Below, one piece after another: positions 42,639-49,458 of a stretch of DNA of 49,458 nt. Each line of letters opens with the position of its first letter. Position 1 is the first letter of the stretch. The position numbers were made by a program, and so were the translations under genes. The DNA comes from Methanomicrobium sp. GTDB taxonomy: Archaea; Halobacteriota; Methanomicrobia; Methanomicrobiales; Methanomicrobiaceae. The notes beneath the pieces were generated by a model. That model did not search any database. It was not told the origin of the DNA and saw only the letters and a list, made by a program, of their open reading frames with translations. The DNA is taken from NCBI GenBank assembly GCA_017412625.1, contig JAFPWZ010000071.1, positions 1 through 49,458 on the forward strand. The letters run 5' to 3'.

Positions 42639-42651
42639 ATTTTTCGGACGG

Positions 42652-42924
42652 TTATCTCTTTTTGAGTTCCATCTGTCTCTTCTCGTTCATCTTAATGAGA
42701 ATGCCGAATATCTCCTTTGTCATCTCGGGGTCGATTCCCGCCATTTTAGCCATCTCATAGGAGCGCTTAAGAACCTTCTCGCGCTGGACCGCATCTACGG
42801 GCGACCCGCCCTCTTCTCTCTTTGCGGCGGCAATCTTATCGGCACATGCGAGCCTCTTCTTTATGAGTTTAATTATCTCGGTATCGATACCCAGAATTTC
42901 ATTACGTACTTCAAGCAGTGTCAT
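42652..42924 (-). CDS. Chorismate mutase, AroQ type
   Basis: Converts chorismate to prephenate on the way to phenylalanine and tyrosine. The 90 residues form the three-helix AroQ monomer: LLEVRNEILGIDTEIIKLIKKRLACADKIAAAK carries the first Arg and the Arg/Lys of the active site, then REKVLKR and the last helix IFGILIKMNEKRQMEL. It is monofunctional, as in many archaea. GGAAAG precedes the ATG. No aromatic pathway neighbours are present in the window. Confidence 0.88.
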   Translation of the reverse strand: MTLLEVRNEILGIDTEIIKLIKKRLACADKIAAAKREEGGSPVDAVQREKVLKRSYEMAKMAGIDPEMTKEIFGILIKMNEKRQMELKKR

Positions 42925-43027
42925 CTTTCCAAATTAAGATTTAATGCATTATAATATCTTCTTTGATTGCCGATTTCACGAGCGGGAATCAACAGTAATA
43001 TGAGAGAAGAATTTCATATAATCTGTA

Positions 43028-43720
43028 ATGATAAACGAAATCTTCTCGCGTATACCCAAATCCGAGAGAAATGACCTGATTATTGCATGGGTCGGCATTG
43101 CCATAGCATTTACTCTCGTGTTCATCCGCGGCGGCGTGACGCCGCAAACATTCATGATATTTTTCGTAATCTCGCTTCTGACGGTAGGCATGGGTTTTCT
43201 GCTCCATGAACTTGCCCACAAGTTTACGGCAATAAAATTCGGTTACTGGGCGCAGTTTCGAAAAGACAATCAGATGCTTTTAGTCGCGGTTGCCGTCGCC
43301 GCCCTCGTGGGGGTTGTCTTTGCGGCACCGGGTGCCACAATGATCTACGGGCAGCAGGGCAGAGAGATGCAGAAGAGGGAGAACGGAATCATCTCGGTCG
43401 CCGGACCCGTTACCAACCTCCTGCTCTGCATTGTCTTCTTCGTGATTATTGTAATCAGCGTTATGATGGGCTACGGCACGGTTGCGGGCACGAATACGCT
43501 TACCTACCTTCTCTTCGAGATAGGTCTTATAGGACTGAGCGTCAATGCCATGATTGCCTTCTTCAATATGCTCCCCGTCAGTGTGCTCGACGGCAGAAAA
43601 ATACTGAGCTGGAATCCGGCGGTCTTCGCAGTCGTAATTCTCCTCGCATTCGCGATTCTTCTGATCTCATACGACTACTGCGGCAGCCTTACGATGATCC
43701 TGAATACAATAGTCAGATAA
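43028..43720 (+). CDS. Site-2-type membrane metalloprotease (peptidase M50 family)
   Basis: An integral membrane protein of 230 residues. The zinc motif HELAH (about residues 60-64, in LLHELAHKFTAIKFGYWAQFR) and the third-ligand motif NMLPVSVLDGRKILSW (NxxPxxxxDG) are both intact. About five or six hydrophobic segments surround them (for example IIAWVGIAIAFTLVFI, MLLVAVAVAALVGVVFAA, LLLCIVFFVIIVISVMMGY, VFAVVILLAFAILLISY). It should cleave transmembrane segments of other proteins; the substrate is unknown. No PDZ or CBS domain is attached. The ATG has no Shine-Dalgarno. A good terminator hairpin follows. Confidence 0.9.
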   Translation: MINEIFSRIPKSERNDLIIAWVGIAIAFTLVFIRGGVTPQTFMIFFVISLLTVGMGFLLHELAHKFTAIKFGYWAQFRKDNQMLLVAVAVAALVGVVFAAPGATMIYGQQGREMQKRENGIISVAGPVTNLLLCIVFFVIIVISVMMGYGTVAGTNTLTYLLFEIGLIGLSVNAMIAFFNMLPVSVLDGRKILSWNPAVFAVVILLAFAILLISYDYCGSLTMILNTIVR

Positions 43721-43748
43721 GCAAAATTATATAAACGCCGCGAAAAGA

Positions 43749-43787
43749 GAATCGGCAGATCACCGATTCCATTTTTATATTTTTTAA
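43749..43787 (+). terminator. Stem-loop terminator after the M50 protease gene
   Basis: A 7-base perfect stem GAATCGG/CCGATTC (43749-43755 with 43763-43769) and 7-base loop is followed directly by a T-rich run. This is an intrinsic-terminator layout. Confidence 0.65.
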
Positions 43788-43904
43788 AAATGTCGCCTCT
43801 AAAAGAAAAGCGGCACCGAAAAAGAGTATTTTTGTATATTTGTGCATATTTTGTATTTTTTATAAATAATATCGGTAATTCAGAGCCATATCGATTTTAA
43901 GGAT

Positions 43905-44879
43905 TTATGCCCTGAATCTGTTGCCCTTTCCCTTTACCAGGCCCATCAGTTTCATCTCGGAAAGGACTGCGGATACGAAGTCGCGACCCAGATCGAATAC
44001 AAATTCGTCGGTGCCGGATGAGATCTCTACGGACGAGGACTTGACAACCTCATAGATCTCGTCAAGCGAGGTCTTTCCGTCATTCTTTATGCAGGCGAGG
44101 ATATTCTTCGCGACCATGTTCTTCGCGATTATGTTCTCTTTCATCTTTGTGTAGGATGCCGCGTCCATATCGTAACCCGCGGTCATCCTGTCGAGTTTGT
44201 CGAAGTTTGCGGCAAGGGAGAAATCCGCAGGCGTCGTGACGTGGTATTCGGCGCCGGAGACCACGTTGATTACGGTCTTAATCCCGTGTGTCCTGCGGTT
44301 ATTCTGGGATTCTCCGCCGCCCATGAAGAGATCGGAAGGCATGGACATGATGAGGTCTTCGACGGCGACATCGTTCTTACGCAGTATCTTTTGCTCTGCG
44401 CCGTCGGCGCCGGCGATATCGTCTATCATGCCGTTATCGTTGAGGACAAGCATGATTCGAAGCATGCGCGAGAAGAAATCGTCGCTACCTTCGGAGACCT
44501 CTTCGCCGGCATTATCAGCGATGCCCTCTTTCTTCATTATGTCGAGGAAACGTTTTACGTCGGGGTCGTCGGAGATAACGGCGCCGTCGTCGCGGTTTTT
44601 CAGGAAATCCATAAGATCGGCGATGACCGTGTCGATATCCGCGATTATCGAGGAATAAGTCTCTGCGACCTCGGCCGCAACTTCGCCGTCTTCGGCCTTG
44701 CTCTTCATCTCATCCTCGAAATAGTGCTTAAGTTCGATTATTTTCCCTTTGCAGTGCGCCTCGTTTACGATGGTGTTTACCGTCTTCGTCTTTGTTCTGT
44801 AGCCTTCCATGAGGAGCTGCTTCGTAAAGCTCTCCGCATCGGACCTGTCGTAAAATACCAGAGTCTCTTCAAAGATCAT
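43905..44879 (-). CDS. Protein of unknown function, 324 residues
   Basis: I do not recognise this family. It is soluble and acidic. The N-terminus MIFEETLVFYDRSDAESFTKQLLMEGYRTKTKTVN resembles a small alpha/beta module; a helical segment (about 50-95) is followed by Asp/Glu-rich linkers; the C-terminal 80 residues (AKNILACIKNDGKTSLDEIYEVVKSSSVEI...DFVSAVLSEMKLMGLVKGKGNRFRA) look like a winged helix. That architecture would fit a regulator, but no DNA-binding evidence exists beyond fold-like pattern. AGGA lies six bases before the ATG. Divergent from the polymerase D subunit gene. Confidence 0.8.
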   Translation of the reverse strand: MIFEETLVFYDRSDAESFTKQLLMEGYRTKTKTVNTIVNEAHCKGKIIELKHYFEDEMKSKAEDGEVAAEVAETYSSIIADIDTVIADLMDFLKNRDDGAVISDDPDVKRFLDIMKKEGIADNAGEEVSEGSDDFFSRMLRIMLVLNDNGMIDDIAGADGAEQKILRKNDVAVEDLIMSMPSDLFMGGGESQNNRRTHGIKTVINVVSGAEYHVTTPADFSLAANFDKLDRMTAGYDMDAASYTKMKENIIAKNMVAKNILACIKNDGKTSLDEIYEVVKSSSVEISSGTDEFVFDLGRDFVSAVLSEMKLMGLVKGKGNRFRA

Positions 44880-45021
44880 TTTATTCCTTCTTTTTTACGG
44901 CTCTGACCGCCTTGAATTACATATCATTTGGCACTGTAACTATAAAACCGACCGCTTTTAGCCGACAGCATATTGCAATACCGATTGCCAAATCTTTTCT
45001 AATTCCGTAACCAATAGTGAG

Positions 45022-46635
45022 ATGATGCAGGACACTCCGACCGCCATAACCCGAAAATTTTTGCAGGCTAACCTGCAGGTTCATCCGGATGTAGTCCTGA
45101 CTGTGCTGGAATCACAGGATCCGACACTTATTGACGCAATCATAAAGAACGTTCCAAAAGATGCGCTCGTTGTGCTCCCGCGGCATATCCCGGGATACGT
45201 AAACGAGAGATACGAGCCGCCGCTGCCCCATACGCCCGTGCAGGAGGACGCTGTCACCGAAGGCGACACAGGAAGCGGTAAGGCAGGAAACGGCGGAAAT
45301 CACGGGAGCGATAATGACGATGGAGAAAGTCCTTACCCGGGCGAGTTCTCAAGATTCGACCTGCCCGAAGACATAGAGATACTTGCGGGGTCGCCGTCCG
45401 AGCTCAACGGCGGCGCGGAATACACAGATTTTGCATACTATTTCAGGAACAGATACACCAAACTTGCCAAAATTCTGCGCGGACGCGGGGAGTATCTTCC
45501 CATATCCGCACTGACCCAGACCCCGAGATACAGAAAACAGCAGGTCTGTATCGTGGGAATGGTCTCTGAGGTCAGAAATACATCAAAAGGGCACAGAATC
45601 GCGGTTCTCGAAGACCCGACCGATACCGTAAACGTCCTCTTCATGAACCCCCAGCTGCAGGCGGCGTCTCCGAACCGCGACCCGGAACGCGACAGAATGC
45701 GACAGGAACTCTTTACCGAGGCTGAACGCCTCATCCCCGACGAAGTCGTCATGATAAAGGGAACGCTCTCGGATGACGGAAACATCATCTACTCCGACAC
45801 CATGTTCAGACCCGACATTCCACCGATGAATGCGCCGTTTAGGAGCAAAGAGCCCGCAAAAGCCGTTTTCATATCGGATGTGCACGTCGGCAGCAACACC
45901 TTCCTGAAGGATGAGTGGGAGAGATTCTCCGACTGGCTGGTCAACTGCGGCGCCAAATACCTCCTCATCGCCGGCGACGTCGTCGACGGCATAGGTATCT
46001 ATCCCGATCAGGACAGAGAACTTACGATACCCAATATTTACAGACAGTATGAGGTTTTCGCCGAGATGCTTCAGAAGCTGCCCCGCGACATGCGAATCAT
46101 AGTTTCGCCCGGCAACCACGATGCCATCCGCGGTTCCGAGCCGCAGCCGGCACTGACCGAGATATTTACGAAGCATTTTCCGCCGAACGTCACTCTTGTC
46201 GAGAATCCCGCGCTCGTGAGCATCCACGGCGTGAGGGTGCTCATGTATCACGGCAGAAGTTACGACGACCTGATTGCCATGATACCCGGCGCAAGCTACA
46301 ACGAGCCGCAGAACATGATGGAGGAGATGCTAAAGCGCCGCCTTCTCGCATGCACATACGGCGAGAGAACCCCTATTTTCCCCGCAAAAGAGGACAAACT
46401 CGTCATAGACCCCATCCCCGAGATTCTGCATACGGGGCATGTGCATATTACGGGGTATAAGAAGTATCACGGCGTCACCTGCATAAATGCGGGAACATGG
46501 CAGTCGCAGACATCTTTCCAGAAACAGATGAATATCAATCCGAATCCCGCACGTGCATTCATGATTGACCTGAAGACGCTTTCATGCGAACTCTATGACT
46601 TCAGCGGAGAAAGCCCTGCCCTTGTCAAATTATAA
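45022..46635 (+). CDS. polB: DNA polymerase D (PolII) small subunit DP1, 3'-5' exonuclease
   Basis: Proofreading subunit of the replicative polymerase of Euryarchaeota. The 537 residues have an N-terminal helical domain (ITRKFLQANLQVHPDVVLTVL), a Gly/Asn/Asp-rich linker (about 75-105), an OB-fold (QVCIVGMVSEVRNTSKGHRIAVLEDPTDTVNVLF) and a C-terminal calcineurin-like phosphoesterase with all metal motifs: FISDVHVGSNTF, IAGDVVDGIGIYPDQD, SPGNHDAIRGSEPQPAL, MYHGRSYDD and TGHVHITGYKKY...NAGTWQSQ. The exonuclease should be active. GTGAG lies just before tandem ATGs at 45022 and 45025. The large subunit gene is not in the window. Confidence 0.95.
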   Translation: MMQDTPTAITRKFLQANLQVHPDVVLTVLESQDPTLIDAIIKNVPKDALVVLPRHIPGYVNERYEPPLPHTPVQEDAVTEGDTGSGKAGNGGNHGSDNDDGESPYPGEFSRFDLPEDIEILAGSPSELNGGAEYTDFAYYFRNRYTKLAKILRGRGEYLPISALTQTPRYRKQQVCIVGMVSEVRNTSKGHRIAVLEDPTDTVNVLFMNPQLQAASPNRDPERDRMRQELFTEAERLIPDEVVMIKGTLSDDGNIIYSDTMFRPDIPPMNAPFRSKEPAKAVFISDVHVGSNTFLKDEWERFSDWLVNCGAKYLLIAGDVVDGIGIYPDQDRELTIPNIYRQYEVFAEMLQKLPRDMRIIVSPGNHDAIRGSEPQPALTEIFTKHFPPNVTLVENPALVSIHGVRVLMYHGRSYDDLIAMIPGASYNEPQNMMEEMLKRRLLACTYGERTPIFPAKEDKLVIDPIPEILHTGHVHITGYKKYHGVTCINAGTWQSQTSFQKQMNINPNPARAFMIDLKTLSCELYDFSGESPALVKL

Positions 46636-46720
46636 CACTTTTTTAAAACACGATATTAACGCATATTTTTGCAAACAGATACCGCATTGACTTCCAATTT
46701 TTTCGAAGTCAAAGATTCGG

Positions 46721-46727
46721 ATATATA
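46721..46727 (+). promoter_or_regulatory. TATA box of the META-domain lipoprotein gene
   Basis: ATATATA lies about 35 bases before ATG 46759, predicting a leader of some nine bases. It supports the internal ATG against an upstream open-frame extension to 46669. Confidence 0.5.
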
Positions 46728-46758
46728 CTTTGATGACGAAAATGTATGCAGTGAAGAA

Positions 46759-47313
46759 ATGACGGACAAAAACACATTAAAGATTATTACACTTGCCTGC
46801 GCAGTTATTGCCGTATTCGCGGTCGCAATCACCGTAGGCTGCATAGGAAACGGCAATGCGGGAAATGCGGGAAATGCGGGCAACGCGGTTAACTCAGGGA
46901 ACACCGGAAACGCGGTCGAGACGGATAAACCGGTCGGCACAGCAGGAACAGTCGGCACGGGCAGCGGGTTAGTCGGCACCGAATGGGTCCTCGAATCGAT
47001 TGCAAACGAAACAGGTCTTCAGCCTGTCCCGAACGGAGTTACGGTTACGCTGAAGTTTGACGAAAAGACTCTCGGCGGAAGCGGCGAATGCAACGGATAC
47101 GGCGCAGTTTACACGGCGGACGTCAATAAACTCTCGATAAATCAGGAGAGCTTCATGTCCACCATGATGTACTGCGATTTCTCAAGCCCCACCGAAGCGG
47201 CATACAAAGCGGCACTGACCAAGGTCGCGTCCTATAAGTTATCGGACGACAAACTCGAGCTTTACGACGAAAACGGCAACACCCTGCTCGTATTCGGGAA
47301 GTTAACGGCATAA
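46759..47313 (+). CDS. META-domain lipoprotein (HslJ-like)
   Basis: A 184-residue lipoprotein: signal LKIITLACAVIAVFAVAITVGC with lipobox TVGC, a linker of Gly-Asn-Ala repeats (encoded by a 9-base DNA repeat, 46852-46887), then a META domain beginning GTEWVLESIAN and continuing VTVTLKFDEKTLGGSGECNGYGAVYTAD, MMYCDFSSPTEAAYKAALTKVASYKLSDDKLELYDENG. In bacteria HslJ is an outer-surface protein linked to heat and novobiocin response; its archaeal role is unknown. Predicted to be outside the cell, anchored to the membrane. Start chosen by the TATA box and signal peptide. Confidence 0.88.
   Translation: MTDKNTLKIITLACAVIAVFAVAITVGCIGNGNAGNAGNAGNAVNSGNTGNAVETDKPVGTAGTVGTGSGLVGTEWVLESIANETGLQPVPNGVTVTLKFDEKTLGGSGECNGYGAVYTADVNKLSINQESFMSTMMYCDFSSPTEAAYKAALTKVASYKLSDDKLELYDENGNTLLVFGKLTA
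46852..46887. repeat. 9-bp tandem repeat in the lipoprotein linker
   Basis: GGCAATGCG, GGAAATGCG twice, then GGCAACGCG: four copies encoding Gly-Asn-Ala. Confidence 0.85.
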
Positions 47314-47325
47314 CGCAAAATACAG

Positions 47326-47463
47326 CGGCGGCAGATGTGCACTCATGTGCCTGCGGTTGTGCCATCGGCATCTGCGGGCGCGTCGGGGTGGCGTGCGGCG
47401 CGGCAATGCGAGTAAAGGTGCGGCGGAAATAACCTGCCGCCCATTTAAAAAGATACTCTTTTT
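47326..47463 (+). ncRNA. GC-rich intergenic island, candidate structured RNA or 3' UTR
   Basis: A markedly GC-rich stretch in an otherwise AT-rich intergenic setting. Visible pairing: GCAGATG/CATCTGC (47331-47337 with 47369-47375) enclosing GCAC-TCAT-GTGC (47339-47350); GGCGG/CCGCC (about 47422-47442); and AAAAAGA-TAC-TCTTTTT (47447-47463), which resembles a terminator. It starts 13 bases after the META gene stop. No coding frame is convincing and no RNA family is recognised. Confidence 0.35.
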
Positions 47464-47485
47464 ACCACATAAGACAAAACTAATA

Positions 47486-47527
47486 GGCAAATTGTAACTT
47501 TGCCCGTTCACATACTTTTATTAAAAG
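47486..47527 (+). promoter_or_regulatory. Promoter and inverted-repeat operator candidate of the pyrophosphatase gene
   Basis: GGCAAA-TTGTAAC-TTTGCC (47486-47504) is a perfect 6-base inverted repeat, just upstream of the TATA-like CTTTTATTAAAAG (47515-47527). A third GGCAAA lies at 47537-47542, near the predicted start of transcription. The layout suggests regulator binding next to the core promoter. Confidence 0.45.
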
Positions 47528-47553
47528 GCTGAAAACGGCAAAGGGATGGTTGA

Positions 47554-49458
47554 ATGATTATGGATATGTTAATCTATCTCGCACCTGCATGTGCACTCGT
47601 CGGTCTGCTTTTTGCGGCATTCTCGCTCATAAGCATCAAGAAAGAAGACGAGGGCGATGAGGTCGTCAAAAAGATTACCGCGGCAATCCACGGCGGCGCA
47701 ATGGTCTACCTTAACAAACAGTACCGTGCAATCGCCGTCTTTGTCGTAGTACTTGCAATTATTATTGCACTTGTCCTGCCAAACGGAGCCTTAACCGCAG
47801 GCTGTTTCGTCCTCGGTGCTCTCCTTTCGGCAACGGCAGGATACATCGGAATGTTCACTGCAACAAACGCCAACGGACGCACGGCAACCGCCGCAATACG
47901 CGGAATTGCCGCGGCATTCAAGGTCTCGTTCTCAAGCGGTCTCGTAATGGGTATGAGCGTCGTGGGTCTCGGACTTCTCGGTCTCTCAATCGCCTTCATC
48001 GCCGTATCTAACTTTGCCGGCGCAGGCGACTTCGCAACCACGGTAAACATCCTTACCGGATTCTCGCTCGGTGCTTCCTCAATCGCACTCTTCGCACGTG
48101 TCGGCGGCGGTATCTTTACCAAAGCGGCGGATGTCGGAGCAGACCTTGTGGGTAAGGTCGAAGCAGGTATTCCGGAAGATGACCCGAGAAACCCCGCTGT
48201 TATCGCCGATAACGTAGGCGACAACGTCGGAGATATCGCAGGTATGGGTGCCGACCTCTATGAGTCGTATGTCGGTTCAATCATCGCGACAATGCTTCTT
48301 GCGGCACTTACGGCAGCGGTCGCATTCCCCGAGATTCCCGTATTCAACGCGGTTCTCGTTCCGTTAGTAATAGCGGCAATAGGTATCATCGCCTCGGTCA
48401 TAGGTTCATTCTTTGTCCGCACCAACAAGACGGAATCCTCGGCTATCCATGCGGCATTCAACCGCGGTCTGATTGTCGGACTTGTAATCGTAATCATCGC
48501 ATCATACTTCATTACCGGAAACCTTCTCGGACCCTACGGTCTCGGAGCATTCGCGGCAACTGTCGCGGGTCTTGTAGCGGGATTCTTAATCGGTCAGATT
48601 ACGGAATACTACACATCCTACGAGAGAAAACCGACCCTTGCAATCGCTGAGTCCTGTACTACGGGTTCGGCAACCAACATCATCACAGGTTTCGCAAAGG
48701 GAATGGAATCGACCGTCTGGTCGGTATTAATCATCGGCGCTGCAATCTTCATCGCTTACCAGCTTGCCGGTCTTTACGGAATCGCCATCGCGGCCGTCGG
48801 TATGCTTGCGACACTCGGTATCTCGCTCGCAGTCGATGCATACGGTCCAGTTGCGGATAACGCAGGCGGTATCGCAGAGATGAGCCACCAGAAGAAAGAG
48901 GTCAGAGAGATCACCGATACACTCGATGCCGTCGGAAACACAACCGCTGCAATGGGTAAAGGATTTGCAATCGGTTCCGCGGCTCTTACCGCACTGGCTC
49001 TCTTCTCGTCATACGGTATTGCGGTCGGACTGGACTTCATCGATGTAATGAACTCCAACGTATTCATCGGTCTCTTAATCGGTGCAATGCTTCCGTTCCT
49101 CTTCTCGTCCATGACAATGATGGCTGTCGGACGTGCGGCACACCAGATTGTTATCGAGGTGCGCAGACAGTTCAAGGAGATCAAGGGTCTCATGGAAGGA
49201 ACTGCCGAGCCGGAATACGATACCTGTATTGCAATCTCGACACACTCCGCACTTAAAGAAATGATTGCCCCGGGTGTCCTTGCAATCGCGGCTCCGATTA
49301 TCATCGGTCTCGTACTCGGAAAGGGTGCTCTCGGAGGACTTCTTGCGGGTTCGCTCGTCTCCGGTTTCATGCTCGCAATCACGATGGCTAACGCCGGCGG
49401 TGCATGGGACAATGCTAAGAAATACGTTGAACTCGGAAACTTCGGCGGAAAAGGCTCG
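47554..49458 (+). CDS. hppA: Membrane-bound pyrophosphatase, predicted K+-dependent Na+ pump (3' partial)
   Basis: Hydrolyses pyrophosphate to drive ion export across the membrane. The 635 residues present include many transmembrane helices, the catalytic loops [54 protein letters not shown] and [12 protein letters not shown]-type C-terminal blocks. Two sites bear on ion use: [10 protein letters not shown] has Ala465 where K+-independent enzymes have Lys, predicting K+ dependence; and Glu237 in [11 protein letters not shown] is at the position typical of Na+-pumping members (H+ enzymes place the Glu four residues later). The frame continues past the right edge. GGGATGG lies upstream of the ATG. 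Confidence 0.93.
   Translation, partial: MIMDMLIYLAPACALVGLLFAAFSLISIKKEDEGDEVVKKITAAIHGGAMVYLNKQYRAIAVFVVVLAIIIALVLPNGALTAGCFVLGALLSATAGYIGMFTATNANGRTATAAIRGIAAAFKVSFSSGLVMGMSVVGLGLLGLSIAFIAVSNFAGAGDFATTVNILTGFSLGASSIALFARVGGGIFTKAADVGADLVGKVEAGIPEDDPRNPAVIADNVGDNVGDIAGMGADLYESYVGSIIATMLLAALTAAVAFPEIPVFNAVLVPLVIAAIGIIASVIGSFFVRTNKTESSAIHAAFNRGLIVGLVIVIIASYFITGNLLGPYGLGAFAATVAGLVAGFLIGQITEYYTSYERKPTLAIAESCTTGSATNIITGFAKGMESTVWSVLIIGAAIFIAYQLAGLYGIAIAAVGMLATLGISLAVDAYGPVADNAGGIAEMSHQKKEVREITDTLDAVGNTTAAMGKGFAIGSAALTALALFSSYGIAVGLDFIDVMNSNVFIGLLIGAMLPFLFSSMTMMAVGRAAHQIVIEVRRQFKEIKGLMEGTAEPEYDTCIAISTHSALKEMIAPGVLAIAAPIIIGLVLGKGALGGLLAGSLVSGFMLAITMANAGGAWDNAKKYVELGNFGGKGS

Noticed and set aside
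46669-46758. Longer N-terminus for the META lipoprotein
   Set aside because: It would put 30 hydrophilic residues before the signal peptide and would contain the TATA box.

Overview
The window looks like a chromosomal segment of a methanogenic euryarchaeon, most probably order Methanomicrobiales; I cannot fix the genus from this sequence. The pointers are the thiol:fumarate reductase pair tfrA-tfrB, the exonuclease subunit of archaeal DNA polymerase D, Rio2 kinase, the archaeal RNase H-fold protein of the DUF460 family, a cupin-type glucose-6-phosphate isomerase, a short archaeal S-adenosylhomocysteine/S-inosylhomocysteine hydrolase, a secreted S-layer-type CARDB protein and a membrane pyrophosphatase. 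Promoters look archaeal: TATA-like boxes lie about 25-30 bases before start codons. Several first genes appear leaderless, while downstream genes carry GGAGG/GGTGA-type Shine-Dalgarno sites. I recognise no rRNA, tRNA, CRISPR array, transposase or integrase, and nothing looks like a mobile island.

Layout. 1-3.8 kb (minus): tfrA-tfrB followed at once by a lipoprotein gene cut by the left edge. 4-6.4 kb (plus): aspartate kinase overlapping a PurM gene with an odd Cys/Gly-rich N-terminus. 6.5-9.2 kb: cyclophilin, then an overlapping FAD oxidoreductase/glycosyltransferase pair. 9.3-13.5 kb: two lipoproteins, hisF, a small unknown gene and the SAH/SIH hydrolase. 13.6-21.9 kb (minus): an apparent DNA-repair operon addB-addA-ogg. 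22-28.6 kb: thiL, DUF460, rio2, a degenerate Ncs6/TtuA-like protein, nadE and the cupin isomerase. 28.5-33.2 kb: the CARDB protein, two proteins of unknown function and an orphan flavin disulfide oxidoreductase. 33.2-34.1 kb: a long gene-free stretch with a possible structured RNA and two tandem-repeat arrays. 34.1-38.3 kb: a 1086-residue TPR protein followed by an ADP-ribosylglycohydrolase. 38.3-42.5 kb: argC, a CBS protein, argJ, argB and a single PAS-domain protein. 42.6-49.5 kb: chorismate mutase, an M50 membrane protease, an unknown protein, polymerase D small subunit, a META-domain lipoprotein and a membrane pyrophosphatase cut by the right edge.

Biosynthesis dominates: fumarate reduction for the incomplete reductive citrate pathway, aspartate-family and arginine synthesis, histidine, purine, thiamine and NAD formation, and chorismate use. 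The most unusual points are an AddAB-like helicase-nuclease with an OGG glycosylase in an archaeon, a Ncs6-like protein that has lost its ATP-binding loop, the TPR/ADP-ribosylglycohydrolase pair, two gene-free segments with RNA-like structure, and numerous short tandem arrays. Arrays inside genes have periods divisible by three (9, 12, 18); those between genes mostly do not (10, 11, 16, 17, about 17.7).
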